DNA from: RGEC01 sp964626685
GTDB taxonomy: Bacteria; Bacteroidota; Bacteroidia; NS11-12g; UBA955
Reading direction: 5' to 3'
Assembly (NCBI GenBank): GCA_964626685.1
Contig: CAZVJY010000005.1
Coordinates: 1-64,000 of the forward strand
DNA: 64,000 bases
Positions 8,583 through 17,727 of the stretch are shown piece after piece. Position 1 is the stretch's first letter. Each line of letters starts with the position of its first letter. The translations under genes and the position numbers were made by a program. Below the pieces are notes generated by a model. The model searched no databases. It was not told the origin of the DNA and saw only the letters and a list, made by a program, of their open reading frames with translations.

Positions 8583-9395
8583 TTAGAGGGCTTGTGAGAT
8601 CACTTTTTCGTAAAAACTTACATATTGCTCTCCGATGGGCTCGTCGGTATGACGCATTAACGGCTTGGAGCTAATATGTTCTGCTACGCAGCGGTGGGCT
8701 TCATCGCAGGCGGTAACCACGGCATCAGCGTAGCTTACAGCGCCCTGGTGCAGGCTTTTAATTTTGCCATCGGCAAAACACTGCATGGTGGCATCCTGAA
8801 TTTCATTCAGACTGGCCTTGCGTGAGAAATCAGAACCCAGGCATGCTTCGGTATCGTTGTAAACGCTGTAAACCACTTTGGCATCCCTAAAAACCGGCTC
8901 ATCTTTATAAACTGTTTTCAGGTAAACCGGTATAAGGCTGGTCATCCAGCCCTGGCAATGGATAATATCGGGAGCCCAGCCAAGCTTTTTCACGGTTTCC
9001 ATTACTCCTTTGCAGAAGAAAATGGTGCGTTCGTCATTGTCATCAAAAAATTGGCCTTTTTCATCCTGAAAAATGGCTTTGCGGTGGAAATAATCTTCGT
9101 TGTCGAGAAAATAAACCTGCATTTTTGTCTGGGGAATGCTGGCAACCTTAATAATCAGGGGGTTGTCGTTGTCATCGATGGAAATGTTAATTCCTGAAAG
9201 CCTTACTACCTCATGTAGGCGGTTTCTTCTTTCGTTGATTACGCCAAAGCGCGGTACAAGGATACGGATTTCATTGTCTCGCTCCTGAAGTGCCTGGGGA
9301 AGATTTCTTGCGATGGTGGCCTGTGCACTTTCGGTTTCGAGGAAGGGGGCCATTTCTGAACTGACAAACAGAACGCGTTTTTTGGTGATACTCAT
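8583..9395 (-). CDS. Glycogen/starch synthase N-terminal-domain protein (GT5-like, C-terminal half absent)
   Basis: The first 200 residues follow the GT5 glycogen synthase N-terminal Rossmann domain: KRVLFVSSEMAPF at 6-18, IRILVPRFGVINERRNRLHEV, FLDNEDYF.RKAIF, DIIHCQGWMTSLIPVYLK. At 270 residues it lacks the second GT-B domain (E-x7-E motif) that holds the nucleotide sugar in real glycogen synthases (about 480 residues). The frame ends cleanly and the next gene starts 19 nt later, so this looks like a stable short form rather than a recent truncation. It stands divergent from panC, a pairing common in the phylum. Catalytic activity is doubtful; a regulatory or binding role is possible. Confidence 0.75.
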   Translation of the reverse strand: MSITKKRVLFVSSEMAPFLETESAQATIARNLPQALQERDNEIRILVPRFGVINERRNRLHEVVRLSGINISIDDNDNPLIIKVASIPQTKMQVYFLDNEDYFHRKAIFQDEKGQFFDDNDERTIFFCKGVMETVKKLGWAPDIIHCQGWMTSLIPVYLKTVYKDEPVFRDAKVVYSVYNDTEACLGSDFSRKASLNEIQDATMQCFADGKIKSLHQGAVSYADAVVTACDEAHRCVAEHISSKPLMRHTDEPIGEQYVSFYEKVISQAL

Positions 9396-9428
9396 GTATG
9401 GGAACTCTATTGGGAAGATTACGTTTTA

Positions 9429-9436
9429 CAAAATTA
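9429..9436 (-). promoter_or_regulatory. -7 promoter box for the GT5-like operon
   Basis: TAATTTTG on the minus strand, an exact TAnnTTTG match, 33 nt before the ATG at 9395. The 114-bp gap to panC holds divergent promoters; toward panC only a weak TTTATTTG (9481-9488) is seen. Confidence 0.55.
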
Positions 9437-9509
9437 ACACAATTTTTTCTTAATTTCAAAACTTTTCTTGTTCAAAACCCTTTATTTGCAAGGCTGATTT
9501 TTATTTTTA

Positions 9510-10358
9510 TTGAAAATTTTCCATTATATCAAAGGTGTTTCCGAATGGACTAAACGTCAAAAAGACGCGTTTTCTTTTGTGCCAACAATGGGCGCATTGC
9601 ACGCAGGACACCTCACTTTGGTAAAAAAGGCTAAAGAATTGGGAAAACCGGTACTGGTAAGCATTTTTGTAAATCCGGCCCAGTTTAACAATGCAGAAGA
9701 CCTGCAGAAATACCCCAGAACCATTGCCCAAGACTTAAAAATGCTAAACGATGCGGGCGTAGATGCTGTTTTTTTACCCGTTACTTCTGATTTGTACCCG
9801 ACTGACCTTCAGGATGTTCCCTTAGACCTGGGTGACCTGGATCGTATTTTTGAAGGACAACACCGCCCCGGTCATTTCGCAGGTGTAGTCAAGGTCTTGC
9901 ACAGGTTGTTTTCTGTTCTTGGTCCCAAAGATGTTTTTTTTGGGCAGAAAGACCTTCAGCAATGCCTGGTCGTTGAGAAACTAATATCCAGTTTTTTTCC
10001 CAATATCCAACAGCACAATGTGCCCACTAAACGGGATTGGAAAACAGGACTTGCCCTCAGCAGCCGCAATGTGCGGCTTTCAGATCAAGGTATTGTGGTC
10101 GCCGGTGCTATAAACTTGTCCCTTCAATTGGCTTTGCAGGGGAAAACCGTGGATGAGGGCCTTGCTGAAGCGCGTTTATATCTTGAAAACAAAGGCATTA
10201 AAATTGAGTATCTGGACGTGGTTTCTTTGCCTGATATGCACCACACAAAGGAAATTATTGATCATAAAACCGCTTCTGTGTTTGCCGGCTATGTTGAAGG
10301 TGTTCGGCTAATCGATAACCATATCTTCATAGATATTCCTGAGATTACTGTGTTTTAG
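9510..10358 (+). CDS. panC: Pantothenate synthetase
   Basis: ATP-dependent ligation of pantoate and beta-alanine, the last step of vitamin B5 synthesis. Motifs: FVPTMGALHAGH at 23-34 (the HIGH-type nucleotide site as HAGH), VSIFVNPAQFN, the pantoate-binding region RIFEGQHRPGHFAGVVKVL, DVFFGQKDLQQ, and the KMSKS-type loop GLALSSRN. Its 282 residues are standard. The start codon is TTG at 9510, because the protein aligns from MKIFHYIKG and there is no in-frame ATG nearby. It converges on dtd (9 nt between stops). CoaE, the last CoA step, is at 49.4 kb. panD and panB are not in the window. Confidence 0.92.
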   Translation: MKIFHYIKGVSEWTKRQKDAFSFVPTMGALHAGHLTLVKKAKELGKPVLVSIFVNPAQFNNAEDLQKYPRTIAQDLKMLNDAGVDAVFLPVTSDLYPTDLQDVPLDLGDLDRIFEGQHRPGHFAGVVKVLHRLFSVLGPKDVFFGQKDLQQCLVVEKLISSFFPNIQQHNVPTKRDWKTGLALSSRNVRLSDQGIVVAGAINLSLQLALQGKTVDEGLAEARLYLENKGIKIEYLDVVSLPDMHHTKEIIDHKTASVFAGYVEGVRLIDNHIFIDIPEITVF

Positions 10359-10367
10359 TGTTTTCAA

Positions 10368-10814
10368 TCAATCGCCTGTCTCCAGCATTATCGTTACCGG
10401 ACCATCATTTAGCAAAGACACCTTCATGTCAGCCCCAAAAACACCTGTAGGAACGGGTTTCCCTAGTAATTTTTCCAGTTCCGACACAAATGCTTCGTAC
10501 AAGGGCTTGGCCAATTCCGGCCTGGCGGCCTGAATGTATGAAGGGCGGTTTCCCTTTCTGGCGTCGGCATACAGGGTAAATTGACTTACCACCAGTACTT
10601 CCCCGCCCACATCCAGCATACTTAGATTCATTTTACCCTGCGGGTCATTAAAAATACGCATATTCGCCACCTTGGAAGCCAGCCATGCAACCTCTTTTTG
10701 GGAGTCGGATTCGGTTACACCGAGCAATACCAGCAAACCCTTGTTTATTTGCGCTACGCTATTTCCTTCCACAACAACAGATGCGGAGGTCACACGCTGG
10801 ACAAGGGCTTTCAT
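10368..10814 (-). CDS. dtd: D-aminoacyl-tRNA deacylase
   Basis: Removes D-amino acids (and glycine on tRNA-Ala) from mischarged tRNA. Diagnostic elements are MKALVQRVTSASV at the N-terminus, the catalytic SQFTL motif (SQFTLYADARKGNRP) and the cross-subunit Gly-cisPro motif in LLNDGPVT, with FGADM before it. The 148-residue length is exactly that of the family. It begins 1 nt after the carB stop, so the two are co-transcribed with dtd second; no functional link beyond shared transcription is evident. Confidence 0.93.
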   Translation of the reverse strand: MKALVQRVTSASVVVEGNSVAQINKGLLVLLGVTESDSQKEVAWLASKVANMRIFNDPQGKMNLSMLDVGGEVLVVSQFTLYADARKGNRPSYIQAARPELAKPLYEAFVSELEKLLGKPVPTGVFGADMKVSLLNDGPVTIMLETGD

Positions 10815-10815
10815 G

Positions 10816-13632
10816 TTAGTGGCTCAGGTACACGCTTTTCATTTTGTAAAGCTCGCGGAAAGTAGGATCCAGCAAGTCTTTGATGAACAGGATGCTTTCT
10901 CCTGTGCTTTTCATTTCCGGGCCGAGCTCGCGGCTTACACCGGGGAACTTGTTGAATGAAAAGACAGGTTGCTTGATGGCATAACCGGACGGTCTGGGTG
11001 GAATAGTAAAATCCTTGATTTTATGGGTACCCAGCATAACTTTGGTGGCCATGTTTACATAAGGCACGTCATATGCCTTGCAGATAAACGGAACCGTGCG
11101 GCTTGCGCGGGGATTGGCCTCAATTACATATACCTTCTCGTCCTTGATCGCAAACTGAATGTTCAGAAGTCCTCGTATATTCATTTTAAGCGCCAGGCGT
11201 TTGGTGTATTCTTCCATCTGCTGCTTCACATTGTCACTCAGACTAAATGGAGGAAGAACTGCGCTGCTGTCACCGCTGTGTATACCGGCGGGCTCTATGT
11301 GTTCCATCATGCCAATGATGTGTACCTCTTCACCATCGCAGATGCTGTCACTCTCGGCTTCTTCGGCACGGTCGAGGAAGTGGTCAATTAGCACACGGTT
11401 TCCGGGAAGATCTCCCATGAGTTTAACCACGGCTTTCTCGAGGTCTTCGTCGTTGATAACGATTACCATACCCTGACCACCCAGCACATAACTGGGCCTC
11501 ACCAGTACCGGATAACCTACTTCGTTGGCGATTTTTATGGCTTCTTCGGCATTGAGTGCCACGCCATATTTTGGGTATGGAATGTTAAGCTCTGCCAGCA
11601 GGTCGCTGAAACTGCCTCTATCTTCCGAAATATCCATATCCGGATAGCTGGTTCCAATGATTTTGATTCCTTTCTCGTGGAGTTTTTCAGCCAGCTTCAA
11701 GGCAGTTTGACCACCAAGCTGCACGATTACGCCTTCAGGTTTTTCATATTCAATGAGTTCCCAAAGATGCTCCCAATAAACCGGCTCAAAATAGAGCTTG
11801 TCGGCCATGTCGAAGTCTGTGCTCACGGTTTCGGGATTGCAGTTTACCATAATGGCTTCGTATCCGGCTTCACGGGCCGCCAGAATGCCATGTACACAAC
11901 TGTAGTCAAACTCGATACCCTGGCCAATGCGGTTGGGTCCGCTGCCCAGCACGATCACCTTTTTGCGGTTGGTGAATACGCTTTCATTTTCACCATCGAA
12001 AGTAGAGTAGAAATAATTGGTTGGGCTGGGGAACTCTGCACTGCAGGTATCAACCATTTTGTAAACCCTGCGGATTCCAAGCGCCTTGCGTTTCTCATAA
12101 ACATCTTCGGCGGTGCAATTTCCCATCAGCCAGGCAATTTGCTCATCGCTGAAACCTTTTTCCTTGCTGGTTCGAAGCAGTTCTTCGGGAAGGTTGTTGA
12201 TTTGATAACGTTTGATTTCGCTGCTGGTTTTTACCAATTCAGCCACCTGCTCAAGAAACCAACGGTCTATTTTGGTCATTTTGTGCACGGTGCTGATGGG
12301 CAGCCCCAGGCTTAGTGCATCATAAACCTGAAACACACGATTCCAGCTGGCGCGTTCCAGACCCTCTGCCAGCACTTCAAGATTGCGTTCTGCCGGACGA
12401 TCAGCGCCCAGCCCGTGCCTTCCTATTTCCAGGCTCTGACAGGCTTTTTGCAGGGCCTCCTGAAAGCTTCTTCCTATGGCCATCACCTCGCCCACACTCT
12501 TCATCTGGAATCCCAGACGTCGGTCGGCACCGTGGAATTTATCAAAATTCCAGCGGGGAATTTTAACGATTACATAATCAATGGCGGGCTCAAAAAACGC
12601 ACTGGTGGTTTTGGTTACCGGGTTTGTAAGTTCATCCAGATAATATCCAATGGCGAGCTTCGCTGCTATTTTAGCAATGGGGTATCCGGTGGCTTTGCTG
12701 GCCAGGGCCGAACTGCGGCTTACACGGGGATTAATTTCAATGGCGATGATGTCTTCATTTTCAGGATTTACAGAAAACTGCACGTTGCATCCGCCTGCAA
12801 AAACGCCCATGCTACGCATCATTTTAAAGGCCATATCCCGCATCCGCTGAAAACACACGTCGCTCAGTGTCATGGCGGGAGCTACAGTAATGCTGTCGCC
12901 TGTATGAATGCCCATGGGGTCGAAGTTTTCAATTGTGCATATGACAGCGATATCGTCTTTGCCATCACGCAGCAGTTCCAGCTCGTATTCCTTCCAACCC
13001 ATCACAGCTTGTTCCACCAGCACTTCGTGCACCGGACTGGCCTCGAGGCCACGCTGCAGAGCGGCGTCAAATTCTTCTTTTTTGAAAACAATACTGCCGC
13101 CGGTGCCACCCAGGGTGTAGCTGGGACGAATTACCAACGGAAAGCCTATGCGCTGTGCTATTTCTTTACCTTCCAGAAAACTGTTCGCAATCTGGCTTTC
13201 TGCAACACCCACACCCAGTTCTATCATCAGGTCTTTGAACTTGTCGCGGTCTTCCATCTTGTCGATGGCCTCGATGTTTACCCCAATGATTCTGCAGTTG
13301 TATTTTTCCCATATGCCAAGCTCGTCGCATTCCTTGGCCAGGTTAAGTGCAGTTTGTCCGCCCATGGTGGGCAGCACACAATCGATTTTTTGCTCCTGCA
13401 GGATTTTTTCGATGCTTTGCGGGGTAAGCGGCCACAGATACACATGATCGGCATTCATTTTGTCGGTCATGATGGTGGCCGGATTGCTGTTGATAAGCGA
13501 CACCTCGATGCCTTCTTCCCGTAAGCTTCTGGCGGCTTGAGAGCCGGAATAGTCAAATTCACAGGCCTGCCCAATGATGATGGGTCCGGAGCCGATGATG
13601 AGAACGTGTTTAATTGATGGGTCTTTGGGCAT
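10816..13632 (-). CDS. carB: Carbamoyl-phosphate synthase large subunit lacking the allosteric domain
   Basis: Makes carbamoyl phosphate for arginine and pyrimidine synthesis with CarA (not in the window). Two ATP-grasp halves are visible: the first opens with VLIIGSGPIIIGQACEFDYSG, the second with VIVLGSGPNRIGQGIEFDYSC at about 555, each with FVIRPSYTLGG/VLVRPSYVLGGQG-type loops. The ATG at 13632 gives 938 residues. Classical CarB has about 1070, and the missing part is the C-terminal MGS-like domain that binds UMP and ornithine; this protein ends just after the second ATP-grasp. The track-length GTG at 13647 lies inside the promoter box, so it cannot be the start. Confidence 0.93.
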   Translation of the reverse strand: MPKDPSIKHVLIIGSGPIIIGQACEFDYSGSQAARSLREEGIEVSLINSNPATIMTDKMNADHVYLWPLTPQSIEKILQEQKIDCVLPTMGGQTALNLAKECDELGIWEKYNCRIIGVNIEAIDKMEDRDKFKDLMIELGVGVAESQIANSFLEGKEIAQRIGFPLVIRPSYTLGGTGGSIVFKKEEFDAALQRGLEASPVHEVLVEQAVMGWKEYELELLRDGKDDIAVICTIENFDPMGIHTGDSITVAPAMTLSDVCFQRMRDMAFKMMRSMGVFAGGCNVQFSVNPENEDIIAIEINPRVSRSSALASKATGYPIAKIAAKLAIGYYLDELTNPVTKTTSAFFEPAIDYVIVKIPRWNFDKFHGADRRLGFQMKSVGEVMAIGRSFQEALQKACQSLEIGRHGLGADRPAERNLEVLAEGLERASWNRVFQVYDALSLGLPISTVHKMTKIDRWFLEQVAELVKTSSEIKRYQINNLPEELLRTSKEKGFSDEQIAWLMGNCTAEDVYEKRKALGIRRVYKMVDTCSAEFPSPTNYFYSTFDGENESVFTNRKKVIVLGSGPNRIGQGIEFDYSCVHGILAAREAGYEAIMVNCNPETVSTDFDMADKLYFEPVYWEHLWELIEYEKPEGVIVQLGGQTALKLAEKLHEKGIKIIGTSYPDMDISEDRGSFSDLLAELNIPYPKYGVALNAEEAIKIANEVGYPVLVRPSYVLGGQGMVIVINDEDLEKAVVKLMGDLPGNRVLIDHFLDRAEEAESDSICDGEEVHIIGMMEHIEPAGIHSGDSSAVLPPFSLSDNVKQQMEEYTKRLALKMNIRGLLNIQFAIKDEKVYVIEANPRASRTVPFICKAYDVPYVNMATKVMLGTHKIKDFTIPPRPSGYAIKQPVFSFNKFPGVSRELGPEMKSTGESILFIKDLLDPTFRELYKMKSVYLSH

Positions 13633-13646
13633 AGTCCAAAATTGCA

Positions 13647-13654
13647 CAAAGTTA
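13647..13654 (-). promoter_or_regulatory. -7 promoter box for carB-dtd
   Basis: TAACTTTG on the minus strand, an exact TAnnTTTG match, with 14 nt to the carB ATG. Confidence 0.65.
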
Positions 13655-13710
13655 GTGCACCGGGCTGAGGTTTAGCGGATTGTTGATAATTAGGGGGAAA
13701 TTGGATCCGT

Positions 13711-14733
13711 TTAGATACTGCCAACCATATCTATTGTGGTGATGACATCTTCATCCGAAACCCCAAGGTGCGTAACCATCCTGATATTGGTTGGAGATGT
13801 AGCCGCTGACTTCACGCCCTGTGATTTTAATTGTTCAACCCAATAGGAGGCTGGTTTTTCCCCTGCCACCTCAAAAATCACAATATTGGTTTCTACCGGC
13901 ATCACAGATTTTACCCAGGGTGCATTGCCCAGCGCTTCTGCCAGTTTACGGGCTTTTGCATGGTCTTCTTCCAGGCGCTCCACATGGTTTTCCAATGCAT
14001 ACAAACCGGCCGCTGCCAAAAACCCAGCCTGACGCATACCTCCGCCAAAAGCTTTTCTTGCCCTGCGTGCTTCATGAATGAAAGCTTTGTCTCCCAGCAG
14101 CAAGCTGCCTACCGGCGCACCCAATCCTTTACTTAAGCAAACCGAGATGCTGTGAAATACATTGCCATAATCTTTCGGGGTTTCTTTATTGGCCACAATG
14201 GCATTGAAAAGGCGGGCGCCATCGAGGTGAAGTATGAGGTTGTGATGATCGCAAAGCGCTCGGATATTGCGCATGTTTTCCATGGAATAGGTAGATCCAC
14301 CGCCACGGTTACAGGTGTTCTCCAGGCACACCAGTCGCGTGCGTGGGCGATGAACATCTTCCGGGTTTATTAATGGAAGAATCTGCTCCGGATTTATTTG
14401 ACCGCGGGTTCCGGCAACCGTGCGTGCCTGGCAACCGGATAGCCTGGCAATACCCCCGGCTTCGTAAAAGTACACATGCGAACCTTGCTCACATATAACC
14501 TCTTCACCTGGCCGAGTATGCACATTGATGGCTATCTGGTTGGTCATGGTGCCGCTGGGACAAAAAACAGCCGCTTCCATGCCAAACATGTCAGCGGCAA
14601 AAGCCTCAAGTTCGTTCATGGAAGGGTCTTCCCCAAAAACATCATCACCCACTTTCGCATTAAACATGGCTTTAAGCATATGTTCGGTAGGTTGGGTAAA
14701 GGTGTCTGATCGGAGTTCTACAATTCGGTTCAT
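13711..14733 (-). CDS. ltaE: Low-specificity L-threonine aldolase
   Basis: PLP enzyme that splits L-threonine or L-allo-threonine into glycine and acetaldehyde. The protein opens with VELRSDTFTQPT, carries EDPSMNELE, the PLP contact LDGARLFNA and the Schiff-base Lys202 in SKGLGAPVGS. From the ATG at 14733 it has 340 residues, normal for the family; the open frame extends 15 codons upstream without homology. It is divergent from the GDP-fucose synthase gene. Together with Kbl at 58.9 kb the organism has two routes that connect threonine and glycine. Confidence 0.9.
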   Translation of the reverse strand: MNRIVELRSDTFTQPTEHMLKAMFNAKVGDDVFGEDPSMNELEAFAADMFGMEAAVFCPSGTMTNQIAINVHTRPGEEVICEQGSHVYFYEAGGIARLSGCQARTVAGTRGQINPEQILPLINPEDVHRPRTRLVCLENTCNRGGGSTYSMENMRNIRALCDHHNLILHLDGARLFNAIVANKETPKDYGNVFHSISVCLSKGLGAPVGSLLLGDKAFIHEARRARKAFGGGMRQAGFLAAAGLYALENHVERLEEDHAKARKLAEALGNAPWVKSVMPVETNIVIFEVAGEKPASYWVEQLKSQGVKSAATSPTNIRMVTHLGVSDEDVITTIDMVGSI

Positions 14734-14797
14734 GCGGTGTGTGTTTTGGGCCGTCGAAATTACTATGTTTATGTCCAATAATCCCTTTTTATGTGCT

Positions 14798-14805
14798 TAA
14801 CTTCG
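14798..14805 (+). promoter_or_regulatory. -7-like box 4 nt before the GDP-fucose synthase start
   Basis: TAACTTCG resembles TAnnTTTG with one mismatch; the 4-nt spacer CGTC leads straight to GTG at 14810. Confidence 0.45.
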
Positions 14806-14809
14806 CGTC

Positions 14810-15742
14810 GTGGAGTTAACTTCAAAGATTTACGTAGCCGGACACCGCGGCATGGTAGGAAGTGCTATTGTCAGGGCTCTTGAAAATGCAGGACATACCG
14901 AAATCATCACAAAAACGCGCACTGAACTCAATTTACTGGATCAGGCGGCGGTGGCGGATTTTTTTAACCGGGAAAAACCGGAATATGTATTTCTGGCAGC
15001 GGCCAAGGTCGGCGGTATCATGGCCAACAATACCTACCGGGCCGATTTTTTATACGAAAATCTGCTCATCGAAACCAACATTATCCACAGTGCCTTCAAA
15101 AGCGGGGTTAAAAAATTGTTGTTTCTTGGCAGCAGCTGCATTTATCCCAAAATGGCTCCCCAACCTCTGAAAGAAGAATACCTGCTGAGCGGTTATCTGG
15201 AAGAAACCAACGAGCCCTATGCGATTGCAAAAATTGCGGGCATCAAACTGTGTGAAGCTTACCGCGACCAGTATGGATGCAATTTTATCAGTGCCATGCC
15301 CACCAATATGTATGGGCCGAATGACAACTACCATCCGGAAAACTCGCATGTGTTGCCTGCGCTCATTCGCAAGTTTCACGAAGCAAAAGAGCAAAACCAG
15401 GGTGCTGTGACGGTGTGGGGAGACGGAAGTCCGCTAAGAGAGTTTTTATATGCCGACGATCTTGCCAATGCATTGTTGTTTCTAATGCAGCACTACAATG
15501 AAAAACCATTCGTAAATGTGGGTTATGGGGAGGATATCAGCATAGGCGACCTGGCATTGCTTATCAAAGAAATTGTGGGATATGGTGGCGATATTGTTTT
15601 TGATACAAGCAAGCCTAATGGCACACCCCGCAAACTGATGGATAGCGGCAGGCTGTTTTCGCTTGGCTGGAAACCGGCGGTTTCCCTGCGCGAAGGCATT
15701 GCACTTGCCTACCGCGATTTTATTTCAAAAAACAGCCATTGA
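14810..15742 (+). CDS. fcl: GDP-L-fucose synthase
   Basis: Epimerises and reduces GDP-4-keto-6-deoxymannose to GDP-L-fucose. It is an extended SDR with the nucleotide motif GHRGMVGS at 11-18, catalytic Ser in GSSCIYP (107-113), Tyr137 and Lys141 in YAIAK, and the substrate region MPTNMYGPNDNYHPENSHV. It has 310 residues. The start is a GTG that follows a promoter-like box by only 4 nt. Its partner GDP-mannose dehydratase (gmd) is not in the window. Two glycosyltransferases follow with overlapping codons, so the operon makes a fucose-containing surface glycan or its precursor. Confidence 0.92.
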   Translation: MELTSKIYVAGHRGMVGSAIVRALENAGHTEIITKTRTELNLLDQAAVADFFNREKPEYVFLAAAKVGGIMANNTYRADFLYENLLIETNIIHSAFKSGVKKLLFLGSSCIYPKMAPQPLKEEYLLSGYLEETNEPYAIAKIAGIKLCEAYRDQYGCNFISAMPTNMYGPNDNYHPENSHVLPALIRKFHEAKEQNQGAVTVWGDGSPLREFLYADDLANALLFLMQHYNEKPFVNVGYGEDISIGDLALLIKEIVGYGGDIVFDTSKPNGTPRKLMDSGRLFSLGWKPAVSLREGIALAYRDFISKNSH

Positions 15743-16728
15743 CAACCCAGGGTAAATCTCCAAAAATTCAATATATCTCACATGGTGCATGTGAAACAGG
15801 GGGATATGCCCATGAAACATTCTTGGCAACCTCTTTAAGCGAAGCAGTGAACGGCGCTGAAAGCGGATTCAAGGAAATTCGCTTTCGCAACAATTTCAAA
15901 GGTCCGTTTCGCTGGTTTTTACTTGCGCTGAAAGCTTTTCTTTCAGCGGACCGCAACGCCGTTGTTATTACAGTAGCACGGCTGGCCTGGCCTGTTCGTT
16001 TCAAACTGTTTTTTGGGGCAGGAAAAATGTTGCTTGTGTTGCATAATTATGACCCACGTGACGGAAAACCACATCTGTATTATCGCTTGCTGGATTATTT
16101 TTTGCGTCACTCAGCAAAAAAACCCTCCAAAATTCAAGTAGTTGTGGTGGCCCGATACTGGCAACAGTTTTTCAATGAACGATTTGGCTTACATTCCATT
16201 CTGTTTCCCAATTTTTTTGATGCCAAAACCCTGGGACTAATTGGTTTTTCAGCCAGAAAAAACCCAAAACTGATTCACCTTGGCCTATACTCCGATAAAA
16301 TAGATTTAAAAAAATATCTTGTTTTATTTCATTTGCTTAAAGAACGTGGTTTCGTGTGCTACTTTAGCTCACCAAGGACTGTTTTTTCTCCGGATTTGCC
16401 GGTGAGTGTTTTTCATAACCGGGGCGATTATTTAAAACAGGTAGCCGGGTCGTGTGCAACCGTTATTCTAAACAAAATTACAGAGGGATGGCCGCGTTTG
16501 GCACATGAGAGTATTTTACTTGGAACCCCTGTCATTGCCTCTCCTGGCGGGGGACTTGAAGAGCTTGTTCGGATGTCGGGGGGCATTGTTACCGACCAAC
16601 CGGATAAAATTGCAAGCATTCTACAAGCCGGATTGCCGGAGGTTTCTTTTGACAATGCCGCATTCGAACCCACAGCGAAAAATAAATACCTGAATAGTAT
16701 TATCTCATTTGTTTCTCAAAAATCATGA
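15739..16728 (+). CDS. GT-B glycosyltransferase (GT4/GT1-like)
   Basis: A 329-residue protein. The C-terminal region has the GT4-like nucleotide-sugar signature EGWPRLAHESILLGTPVIASPGGGLEELV (about 255-285), with the Glu of the E-x7-E type motif. The N-terminal half is divergent and I cannot name the acceptor. The start is the TTG at 15739, whose last two bases begin the fcl stop codon TGA; the first in-frame Met is far downstream, so translation is probably coupled to fcl. It likely transfers a sugar during synthesis of the same fucose-containing glycan. No signal peptide is seen, so it should be cytosolic or membrane-associated. Confidence 0.75.
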   Translation: MTTQGKSPKIQYISHGACETGGYAHETFLATSLSEAVNGAESGFKEIRFRNNFKGPFRWFLLALKAFLSADRNAVVITVARLAWPVRFKLFFGAGKMLLVLHNYDPRDGKPHLYYRLLDYFLRHSAKKPSKIQVVVVARYWQQFFNERFGLHSILFPNFFDAKTLGLIGFSARKNPKLIHLGLYSDKIDLKKYLVLFHLLKERGFVCYFSSPRTVFSPDLPVSVFHNRGDYLKQVAGSCATVILNKITEGWPRLAHESILLGTPVIASPGGGLEELVRMSGGIVTDQPDKIASILQAGLPEVSFDNAAFEPTAKNKYLNSIISFVSQKS

Positions 16729-17720
16729 AGCCTGAAATCAGCGTGCTTATTCCCGCTTACAATGCCGAAAAGACGATTCTGGCTGCGGTATGGAGTGCAT
16801 TGAATCAGGATTTTAATGCTTTTGAAGTTGTTGTTTTAAATGATGGTTCCACCGATAAAACCAGCGAATTGCTGGAAAACATTTCTGATGTCCGGCTTAG
16901 GGTGATTCAAAGAGAAAAAAACACGGGAATTGTACATGCTCGAAACCTCTTGTTGCAAAACACCATCGCGCCATTTGTAGCATGGCTTGACGCGGATGAT
17001 ATTATGTTGCCCGGGCGGCTTACACTTCAGTATGCGTTTTTTCAAAAACATCCAGAAACAGATATACTTGGCGGGTTTGCAGAACTCAGAAAAACCGGTT
17101 TGAAAGGGTTAATAATGCCCGGTGGGTCAGTGGTTAAAATGGCAACAAATCCCGATTATTTGAAAACAGCCATGCTTTTTCGGAATCCTTTTATTCACAG
17201 CAGCATCATGGCACGTAATTTTTTTGTTAAAGAAAACATTTTGTTTGATCCTGATTTTGACGGTTTTGCAGAAGATTATGAATGGTTTCTGCGTTGTAGA
17301 CTGGCTGGAAAGCGCTTGGGTATTATCCCCCGGCAGGTTGTGAGTTATATGATATCGTCCGATGCTGATCAAAAAAACAAAGAAACCCGAAATGATGCGC
17401 AAACTAAATGGGAGAAACTTTTGCTGCGCAACTTTCCTTTTACCGATGAAAAAAATGCCCGCAGTATTATAGGTTTTTTACGAAGCAATGAACGGCTGTC
17501 GGCGGAGATGTTTGTTTATATTCAGGACTGGCTAAACAGGGCTGAGGCTTTGTGTTTTTCTACGGTATCCCTAAAAAAAGGGGCAAAAGCTGCTTTGCTG
17601 TTTCAGCGTTTTCGTCTGCATCGGCTGCGGTTTGGTTTTTTGGCGGCAACCTTGTGGCTGCTTTTCCAAAACCCCGTTGCCACTGCCACCATGTTGCGCA
17701 ACCGCACCCGAATTGTCTGA
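16725..17720 (+). CDS. GT2 family glycosyltransferase
   Basis: The N-terminal GT-A domain is clear: ISVLIPAYNAEKTI at 5-18, VVVLNDGSTDKT at 36-47, then HARNLLLQ and the DXD-type metal site WLDADDI near 88-94, and a later DGFAEDYEWFLRC acceptor-side motif. The C-terminal roughly 90 residues are less conserved and basic. The ATG overlaps the previous stop by 4 nt (ATGA), so it belongs to the fcl operon. Donor and acceptor sugars cannot be read from the sequence. Confidence 0.85.
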   Translation: MKPEISVLIPAYNAEKTILAAVWSALNQDFNAFEVVVLNDGSTDKTSELLENISDVRLRVIQREKNTGIVHARNLLLQNTIAPFVAWLDADDIMLPGRLTLQYAFFQKHPETDILGGFAELRKTGLKGLIMPGGSVVKMATNPDYLKTAMLFRNPFIHSSIMARNFFVKENILFDPDFDGFAEDYEWFLRCRLAGKRLGIIPRQVVSYMISSDADQKNKETRNDAQTKWEKLLLRNFPFTDEKNARSIIGFLRSNERLSAEMFVYIQDWLNRAEALCFSTVSLKKGAKAALLFQRFRLHRLRFGFLAATLWLLFQNPVATATMLRNRTRIV

Positions 17721-17727
17721 GGCTTAT

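Noticed and set aside
12415..13524. Long plus-strand ORF (369 codons) opposite carB, and similar long shadow ORFs opposite other genes
   Set aside because: They are antisense to well-conserved genes, have no family features and arise from codon bias of the real gene.
13633..13647. GTG start for carB five codons upstream
   Set aside because: The GTG lies in the last base of the TAACTTTG promoter box, so it would be upstream of the transcript start.
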